In this document: positions 21,339 to 26,302 of the stretch, in pieces | Numbering within the stretch: the first letter of the stretch is position 1 | How the letters are laid out: every line of letters begins with the position of its first letter | From: an uncultured Parolsenella sp. | GTDB lineage: Bacteria; Actinomycetota; Coriobacteriia; Coriobacteriales; Atopobiaceae | Direction of reading: 5' to 3' | Assembly (NCBI RefSeq): GCF_934660935.1 | Contig: NZ_CAKUIH010000017.1 | Span: 1-26,302, forward strand | Length of the DNA stretch: 26,302 nucleotides | The notes under the pieces: generated by a model | The model's database searches: none | What the model saw: only the letters and a program-made list of their open reading frames with translations | What the model was told of the DNA's origin: nothing | Made by a program: the position numbers and the translations under genes

Positions 21339-22034
21339 ATGACCGAGAACTTCTCTGAGGTAAGCCCTGATATCTCTACCTATCCCGTAGTCATCGCCAT
21401 TGCGCGCGACTTTGGTGCGGAGGGCCACGAGATTGGCAAGATGCTGTCAGTCGAACTTGGCATACCTCTGTATGACAACGAGGTTCTCGTACGCGCCGCT
21501 ATGCGTGCCGGAGTGACGACGGATCAGATCGCCGCCTATGACGAGAGCCTTGCAGCCGAGGTTGCCGCCTTCCTTCCCGATCGCGTTGACGCGCGATCCG
21601 TTGCGGATAAGCTCTTCAAGCAGATGGAGGGCGTTATTCGTGACCTCGGGTCGAGCGAGAGCTGCATTATCGAAGGCCGTCTGTCTGACTACATCCTTCG
21701 CGATAATCCCAACCTCATTACCGCGCTCGTAACTGCCCCGCTTGAGGCTCGTATCGAGATCGTCCGCTCGAAGCGCGACATCTCTGAGAAGAAGGCCCGC
21801 AAGCTGGTTAAGCGCATGCAGCGCGCCCGCGAGATGTTCTACAAGCGCTATTCTGCTGGCAAGTGGACGCTTCATGCCGGCAAGGACGTCGTCGTTAACC
21901 GTGCACGCTTTGGTCGCCAGGGCTGCGTCGACATTCTTGCCGCAGCTTACAGGACGAAGCTTGCCGCTGTTGAGCGCGCTCGCGCGGAGCGCAGCGCCTC
22001 CGCCGGTTCCGAGGATACGCCTGTGGCGGAGTAG
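21339..22034 (+). CDS. cytidylate-kinase-like family protein
   Basis: A 231-residue cytosolic protein. VVIAIARDFGAEGHEIGKML followed by LGIPLYDNEVL is the P-loop-like opening of the cytidylate-kinase-like family (Cmk_2), with a loop that departs from a standard GxxGxGK(S/T). ESCIIEGRLSDYIL, VTAPLEARIEIV and the basic lid-like KKARKLVKRMQRAREMFYKRY follow, as in the family. These proteins are not housekeeping Cmk and their substrate is unknown. ATG 21339 has AAAGGAG at 5 nt; an earlier start at 21297 overlaps the permease. The C-terminal 25 residues are A/E/R-rich. It is followed by a strong terminator. Confidence 0.85.
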   Translation: MTENFSEVSPDISTYPVVIAIARDFGAEGHEIGKMLSVELGIPLYDNEVLVRAAMRAGVTTDQIAAYDESLAAEVAAFLPDRVDARSVADKLFKQMEGVIRDLGSSESCIIEGRLSDYILRDNPNLITALVTAPLEARIEIVRSKRDISEKKARKLVKRMQRAREMFYKRYSAGKWTLHAGKDVVVNRARFGRQGCVDILAAAYRTKLAAVERARAERSASAGSEDTPVAE

Positions 22035-22078
22035 GGAAGGGACGCGCGCCGTCTGCCTTCATAGAGCTAGAAGTTGAT

Positions 22079-22112
22079 AGCCGGCCAGGGCGACACCCCG
22101 GCCGGCTGTTTT
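22079..22112 (+). terminator. Rho-independent terminator after the ABC importer operon
   Basis: AGCCGGCC (22079-22086) pairs with GGCCGGCT (22100-22107). Inside, after one A/C mismatch, GGG pairs with CCC around a CGACA loop. TTTT follows at 22109-22112. The gap from here to 22222 shows a possible -10 (TACACT, 22155-22160) for the next gene with no clear -35. Confidence 0.9.
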
Positions 22113-22222
22113 CGTGCTTATGGTGTGGGTGTCGGGAAGAATTGCCGCGTGGGGTACACTAGTCAAGTAATGGCCGCACGGCGCTCACGCTGTATGCGAC
22201 ACCATCCGGACTCAGGAATCGC

Positions 22223-23539
22223 ATGGCTCAGAATCCCGAAAACAACATCAAGGCGGAGCAAGCCACCCATGTGGACGTTGCTCCCAAGCACAAGCCTCAT
22301 GCCCCTAAGCCCAGGCTTGCCGGAGCTCCTGCTCCCATGCACAAGGGATCGGTGGCTGAGGAGCGGCCTCAGGACCCTGACAAGAAGCAGGCGGCTAAGG
22401 GTGCCCAGTTTATCGGTCTCGTTTTTGCTGCCTACGTCGCCTTCCTGTTTTTCTCCGGACAAATCGACTCGTTCGTTGAGGCCTTCCAAAACGTAGAGGC
22501 TCCGTGGCTCGTTGGCGCCGTTGGCTGCATTTGCATGTACTTTATGCTCGGTTCCCTTGCCTACGCCGTTGCTGTGTATCTCGACCATGACTCTCCCGTG
22601 GGCTTTCGCGACCTCATGGCGGTGGAGGCTTCCGGCAATTTCTTCGGCAACCTCACGCCAATGCAGATGGGTGCACTTCCCTCTCAGATTTATCAACTCA
22701 CCAAGGCCGGCCTCTCCGTTGGCGCGGCTTCCGCCACGCAGTTCACGCGCTTCATCATGTTCCAGCTCGGTGTCGTCCTCTTCGCTGGCATCATGCTCTG
22801 GGCCAAGCTTGGCTTCTTCCTTGACTCCTACGGCGATATCGTCCTTCTTAACCTGCTTGTTTTTGCGGGTCACGCACTTGAGCTGATTGGTCTCTTCATC
22901 GTCTGTCTGTGCCCTAATTTTGTCAGGCGCGCGGGTTCTTCTCTGCTCCGCTGGGCCAATGGCCATGGGTGGGTCAAGAACTACAACAAGTGGAATGACA
23001 TGATCAACGTGCAGGTGAATCAGTTCTCCACCGCTTTTCGTCGTTCGGCTGCTAACATCCCCGACATGGTGATCACGCTTGTCATCACCATGTGCCAGCT
23101 TGGCTTTCTCTATACGATTCCCTGGTTCGTCATTCATGCTTTTGGTCTTGAGGCAGACTTCCTTACCTGTCTCGCTGCGGGCTCGATGGTTCAGCTTGTT
23201 GCCACTGCCGTACCTCTTCCTGGCGGCACCGGGGGAGCCGAGGGTGGATTCGCCCTGTTCTTTGGCCCGATGTTTGGTGGATATGCGACTGCCGGATTTC
23301 TTGTCTGGCGTGTAGTCACGTTCTTCTTCCCGACATTCGCCGCGCTTCCGCTCCTGGGCCTTAAGAGTACGAGCACGGAAAGCATCTATCACCGTGTTCA
23401 GCGCTGGTCTGGTCGCGGTGGGAAGAGGAAGGTGCGTTTGGCGCACGGTGCCGTGAGCTACAATCCGTCTAATCCTCCACGCAAGACGACCAAGTTTGTC
23501 GTCAAGGGCTCATCTCGCACGTCTGGATCCAACAAATAG
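22223..23539 (+). CDS. lysylphosphatidylglycerol synthase TM-region / UPF0104 family membrane protein
   Basis: A 438-residue protein. The first about 60 residues are hydrophilic and rich in H, K, P (cytosolic). About eight transmembrane segments follow, including FIGLVFAAYVAFLFFSGQI, LVGAVGCICMYFMLGSLAYA, FTRFIMFQLGVVLFAGIMLW and LNLLVFAGHALELIGLFIVC. GNFFGNLTPMQMGALPSQIY and PLPGGTGGAEGGFALFFGP are the recognisable UPF0104 motifs, shared with the flippase part of MprF and with AglD. The synthase domain of MprF is absent, so lipid flipping or glycolipid handling is the most one can infer. The tail is basic. AGGA lies upstream of the ATG. Monocistronic, flanked by terminators. Confidence 0.9.
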   Translation: MAQNPENNIKAEQATHVDVAPKHKPHAPKPRLAGAPAPMHKGSVAEERPQDPDKKQAAKGAQFIGLVFAAYVAFLFFSGQIDSFVEAFQNVEAPWLVGAVGCICMYFMLGSLAYAVAVYLDHDSPVGFRDLMAVEASGNFFGNLTPMQMGALPSQIYQLTKAGLSVGAASATQFTRFIMFQLGVVLFAGIMLWAKLGFFLDSYGDIVLLNLLVFAGHALELIGLFIVCLCPNFVRRAGSSLLRWANGHGWVKNYNKWNDMINVQVNQFSTAFRRSAANIPDMVITLVITMCQLGFLYTIPWFVIHAFGLEADFLTCLAAGSMVQLVATAVPLPGGTGGAEGGFALFFGPMFGGYATAGFLVWRVVTFFFPTFAALPLLGLKSTSTESIYHRVQRWSGRGGKRKVRLAHGAVSYNPSNPPRKTTKFVVKGSSRTSGSNK

Positions 23540-23548
23540 GCAGTTCGC

Positions 23549-23575
23549 GGGCCGTGGCTTAGGTCGGGCCCTTTT
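23549..23575 (+). terminator. first terminator after the UPF0104 gene
   Basis: GGGCC (23549-23553) and GGCCC (23567-23571) with TTTT at 23572-23575, directly after the stop at 23539. The stem is short with a wide loop, so it is weaker than the next one. Confidence 0.6.
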
Positions 23576-23601
23576 GCATGCAGTGGTATTGAGTAGCCAA
23601 T

Positions 23602-23643
23602 GCCCCGAGCCGCGTTTTCGCGGTTCGGGGCTTTCTTGTTTTT
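23602..23643 (+). terminator. second, canonical Rho-independent terminator
   Basis: GCCCCGAGCCGCG (23602-23614), loop TTTT, CGCGGTTCGGGGC (23619-23631): 13 bp with one wobble, followed by TTTCTTGTTTTT. A textbook terminator, acting as backup to the one at 23549. Confidence 0.95.
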
Positions 23644-23701
23644 GCGGCTTCCTTCGGAGCTTTCTTATCTCTAGACGCTTCGCGGAATTCCCTCAGCGCA
23701 T

Positions 23702-23738
23702 AAAATTGGCCCCGCCGGCGCAGTTACGTCGACGGGGC
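23702..23738 (-). terminator. probable gltX terminator (minus strand)
   Basis: GCCCCG-c-CG (23709-23717) pairs with CG-a-CGGGGC (23730-23738) with one mismatch. On the minus strand the stem is followed by CCAATTTTA, giving a U-run. It lies 71 nt past the gltX stop. The remaining stretch to 23809 holds nothing I can name. Confidence 0.6.
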
Positions 23739-23809
23739 TTGGTGACACGATGAACCAAGTGCGGGCCCAGACATGGCAATTTCGGCTCCGCCCTGTTTAA
23801 ACGTCCGGG

Positions 23810-25300
23810 CTAGAGTGCCATGCCCTTTGCACGCTCGAGACGGGCGAGGGCGTCAGCCTTGCCGACGAGCTCGATCACGACGCCCAGCGGAGGACTCACG
23901 AGATTGCCGCAGATGGCAGCTCGAATCGCCTGGAAGACGATGCGCTTCTTGGCGTCAAGCTGATCAGGGAGCTGCTCCAGCGCTGCGTCGACGGCCTCGG
24001 CGTTCCAAGAATCGGGGGAGACGCCCTCGAGTGCCTTGATGGCGGCGTCGAGGATAGCAGCCATTCCCTCCTTGGCGAGACCCTTAGAGACGGCCTTCTC
24101 CTCGTAGGGGAGGGTCTCAGCCGAGTCAAACACCATGGAGCAGATGCCAGCGACGTCACCGAGGTGCTTGGTGCGCGGGCGGACGACCGAGGCGAGGGTG
24201 GCGAACCACTCGGGCGTGCGATCGTTGGCGTCCTTGATGAGGCCGGCCTCGAGAAGCTCGGGAATCATAATCTTCTCGGCGAACTCGTCATCGCTCATTG
24301 CGGCGAGGTACTCGGCGTTGATCCAGTCGAGCTTCGTCGGGTCAAACGTGGCGGGGTTCTTCGAGACGCGGTCGAGGGAGAAGGTGCTTGCGAGCACGTC
24401 GCGCGGGACGATGGTCGTTTCGCCGTCCGGAGACCAACCGAGAAGTGCGAGATAGTTGACGAAGGCGTCCGGCAGGTAGCCGGCATCGCGGAACTCCTCG
24501 ACGCTCGTGGCGCCGTGGCGCTTGGAGAGCTTCTTGCCATCCGCGCCAAGGATCATGGAAATGTGCGCGAAGACGGGAACGGGAGCCCCGAGTGCTTCGT
24601 AGACCATGACCTGGCGAGGGGTGTTGGAGAGGTGGTCATCGCCGCGGATGACGTGGGTGATACCCATGGCGGCGTCGTCGACGACGGTGGCGAAGTTGTA
24701 GGTAGGCGTTCCGTCGGAGCGGAAGATGACGAAGTCGTCAAGCTCCTTGGCATCGAACGTCACGTCGCCGTGGACGGCATCGTGGATGACGACGTCGCCG
24801 CGGTCCTCCGGGACCTTGATTCGGAGGACGTAGGGCTCGCCAGCCTCGATGCGGGCCTTCGCCTCGGCCGGATCGAGGTTGCGGCAGCGGCGCTGATAGC
24901 CTTGGAAGGGGTCCTTGCGCTCCTGGGCGGCCTTCCTGTCCTCGGCGAGTTGTTCGGTGGTGCAGAAGCAGGGGTAGGCACGGCCCTCGTCCCAGAGCTT
25001 TTGTGCGGCGGCCTTGTACATCTCTAGGCGCTCCGTCTGAGCGTAGGGGCCAAAATCTCCGCCTACCTCGGGGCCCTCGTCCCAATCGAGACCCATCCAA
25101 CGCATGGCGCGGAGAATCACCTGGGTGTTCTCGTCAGTCGAGCGCGTCGGGTCGGTGTCATCGATGCGAAGGATGAAGGTGCCGTTGTTCGCGCGTGCGA
25201 ATGCCCAGTTGAAAATGGCCGTTCGCGCCCCGCCGACATGGAGCTTGCCGGTGGGCGAGGGGGCGAAGCGAACGCGTACTGGCGTGGTGCTGTCGGACAT
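23810..25300 (-). CDS. gltX: glutamate--tRNA ligase
   Basis: A 496-residue class I aminoacyl-tRNA synthetase charging tRNA-Glu. FAPSPTGKLHVGGARTAIFNW carries the HIGH-type motif as HVGG (21-24); DGKKLSKRHGATSVEEF carries the KMSKS-type motif as KLSKR (257-261); FILRIDDTDPTRS and HVIRGDDHLSNTPRQ are further family motifs. Full length. The minus-strand ATG at 25300 has AGAGGA upstream. Whether it also charges tRNA-Gln (non-discriminating) cannot be read from the sequence alone. It is divergent from the sugar nucleotidyltransferase homologue. Confidence 0.96.
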   Translation of the reverse strand: MSDSTTPVRVRFAPSPTGKLHVGGARTAIFNWAFARANNGTFILRIDDTDPTRSTDENTQVILRAMRWMGLDWDEGPEVGGDFGPYAQTERLEMYKAAAQKLWDEGRAYPCFCTTEQLAEDRKAAQERKDPFQGYQRRCRNLDPAEAKARIEAGEPYVLRIKVPEDRGDVVIHDAVHGDVTFDAKELDDFVIFRSDGTPTYNFATVVDDAAMGITHVIRGDDHLSNTPRQVMVYEALGAPVPVFAHISMILGADGKKLSKRHGATSVEEFRDAGYLPDAFVNYLALLGWSPDGETTIVPRDVLASTFSLDRVSKNPATFDPTKLDWINAEYLAAMSDDEFAEKIMIPELLEAGLIKDANDRTPEWFATLASVVRPRTKHLGDVAGICSMVFDSAETLPYEEKAVSKGLAKEGMAAILDAAIKALEGVSPDSWNAEAVDAALEQLPDQLDAKKRIVFQAIRAAICGNLVSPPLGVVIELVGKADALARLERAKGMAL

Positions 25301-25339
25301 GAAGATAGTCCTCTCGTTATTTGTTCACATACGCCAGAC

Positions 25340-25367
25340 AGTATAACGCGTGGCCTGGCGGTATACT
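25340..25367. promoter_or_regulatory. symmetric divergent promoter dyad between gltX and the RmlA-like gene
   Basis: AGTATAaCGC (25340-25349) and GCGgTATACT (25358-25367) are inverted arms (9 of 10). Each outer hexamer reads TATACT on its own strand, a near-consensus -10: plus at 25362-25367, minus at 25345-25340. Both give leaders of about 30 nt. The -35 regions would overlap the opposite -10, and neither is close to consensus. Confidence 0.55.
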
Positions 25368-25404
25368 CTCCCTGAACATGTATGCGACTCAAGGAGGCAT
25401 AACT

Positions 25405-26286
25405 GTGAAGGGTATTGTCCTTGCTGGTGGCTTCGGAACGCACCTGTATCCCATGACGTTCTCGGGTTCCAAGCACCTTCTGCCCATCTATGACAAGCCG
25501 CTCGTCTATTACTCCCTGGCCACGCTCATGAAGGCGGATATCCGCGATGTCCTGTTCATCGTGAACCCCCAGGATATGGCTTCCTACCAGGCCCACTTCG
25601 GCGATGGCTCGCAGCTCGGTATGAATATCAGCTACAAGGCCCAGGTCAGTCGCGATGGCATCGCTCAGGCATTCCTCATCGGCGAGGACTTCATTGGCGA
25701 CGATCGCGTCGCCCTCATTCTCGCGGATAGCATCTTCTATGGCTCGGGATTCGACCTGAACCTTCGCGAGGCGCTCGATCGAGACAAGGGTGCCACGGTC
25801 TTTGGCTATCGGGTGAATGACCCCGAGCGCTTTGCCGTCATAGACTTTGGCCAGGACAAGAAGGTCACCTATATCGAGGAGAAGCCGGAAGAGGCGCGCA
25901 CCAAGTACGTCGCCACTGGTCTTTACGTCTACGATAACAAGGTCGTCGAGTACGCCAAGAAGCTCAAGCCTTCCGCGCGCGGCGAGCTCGAGATCACGGA
26001 TCTCAACCAGATGTACCTCGATCACAAGCAGCTTTACACCACCACGCTGCCCGAGGGCTTTGCCTGGTTCTCTCCCCGCACCGTTGACGAGCTCTTCCAT
26101 GCTGGCGAGTTCATCCGTGTCGTCCAGCAGTCTACGGGCACGAAGATCGCCTCTATCGAGGAAATCGCGTACCGCAAGGGTTGGATCGGCCGCGCCCAGC
26201 TGCTGTCTCTGGCTTCAAAGATCGCCAAGACCGAGTACGGCAAGTATCTTGAGGGCATCGCGCTTTCCACGGAGAGCGCTAAGTAG
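25405..26286 (+). CDS. glucose-1-phosphate thymidylyltransferase (RmlA) homologue with altered catalytic residues
   Basis: A 293-residue protein, exactly RmlA length. KGIVLAGGFGTHLYPMT, SKHLLPIYDKPLVYYSLATL, GIAQAFLIGEDFIGDDRVAL, VTYIEEKPEEA, YVATGLYVYDNKVV and LKPSARGELEITDLNQMYL match RmlA closely. However, the G-x-G-T-R loop has His13 in place of the catalytic Arg; K-Q-L-L-P has His24 in place of Gln; the G-D-N-I-F-Y-G segment reads ADSIFYG (Asp108 kept); and W-L-D-T-G-T reads WFSPRT, so the second metal Asp is Ser223. Fold and length are preserved but ordinary thymidylyltransfer may be lost. GTG 25405 is chosen because AAGGAGG lies 7 nt upstream. Window ends 16 nt after the stop. Confidence 0.85.
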   Translation: MKGIVLAGGFGTHLYPMTFSGSKHLLPIYDKPLVYYSLATLMKADIRDVLFIVNPQDMASYQAHFGDGSQLGMNISYKAQVSRDGIAQAFLIGEDFIGDDRVALILADSIFYGSGFDLNLREALDRDKGATVFGYRVNDPERFAVIDFGQDKKVTYIEEKPEEARTKYVATGLYVYDNKVVEYAKKLKPSARGELEITDLNQMYLDHKQLYTTTLPEGFAWFSPRTVDELFHAGEFIRVVQQSTGTKIASIEEIAYRKGWIGRAQLLSLASKIAKTEYGKYLEGIALSTESAK

Positions 26287-26302
26287 GTAGATGGTTCAAC
26301 CC

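Noticed and set aside
22163..23446. 427-codon minus-strand frame opposite the UPF0104 gene
   Set aside because: The plus strand has clear membrane segments and family motifs; the minus translation is highly charged without domains.
24164..25027. 287-codon plus-strand frame opposite gltX
   Set aside because: gltX motifs are unambiguous on the minus strand; this frame is its mirror.

Overview
The window is high-GC DNA with short intergenic gaps, GTG/TTG starts and strong Shine-Dalgarno sites. Gene content (double-cubane-type dehydratase homologue, labile-selenium genes, twin-arginine-like lipoproteins) suggests an anaerobic actinobacterium, most likely class Coriobacteriia. That assignment rests on gene style and protein flavour, not on a marker gene.

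Region 1 (1-588): the 5' end of an M20-family peptidase gene on the minus strand, then a 357-nt divergent control region holding a ModE-like dyad, other dyads and a candidate promoter. Region 2 (589-5728, plus): a selenium operon coding for an HgdB/double-cubane-like iron-sulfur protein, its ATPase activator, SelD, YedF, a DUF3343 carrier and a cysteine desulfurase. It ends in a strong hairpin at 5761-5800 shared with the convergent yqeC (minus). Region 3 (6687-15452, plus, divergent from yqeC): YqeB, XdhC-like, ModA, ModB, ModC, MoaA, MoaC, a MOSC protein, a MoeA-like protein with a Cys-rich tail, and a MogA-HAD fusion. Regions 2 and 3 together form a nearly complete module for making and inserting the labile-selenium molybdenum cofactor of selenium-dependent molybdenum hydroxylases (SDMH). 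SelD makes selenophosphate. YedF, DUF3343 and the desulfurase probably handle Se/S. YqeB, YqeC and XdhC are the maturation proteins. ModABC imports molybdate, and the Moa/Moe/Mog proteins build molybdopterin and load Mo. The hydroxylase itself and MPT synthase (MoaD/MoaE) are not in the window.

Region 4 (15601-17880): a phasin-like small protein and an AarF/UbiB-family kinase-like membrane protein, whose stop codon lies in a three-copy 37-bp tandem repeat (17845-17955). Region 5 (18134-21328): a polar amino-acid ABC importer (ATPase, Tat-type lipoprotein binding protein, two permeases) with a dyad over its promoter and several intercistronic hairpins around the binding-protein gene. It is followed by a cytidylate-kinase-like gene and a textbook terminator. 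Region 6 (22223-23539): an LPG-synthase-type/UPF0104 integral membrane protein with tandem terminators. Region 7 (23810-26286): gltX (minus), divergent from a glucose-1-phosphate thymidylyltransferase homologue whose catalytic Arg and second metal Asp are replaced. The two share a symmetric promoter dyad.

Most notable: the selenium-Mo cofactor island with an embedded double-cubane protein/activator pair, the MogA-HAD fusion, the degenerate RmlA-like protein, and several unexplained regulatory dyads. No tRNA, rRNA, CRISPR, transposase or integrase was recognised.
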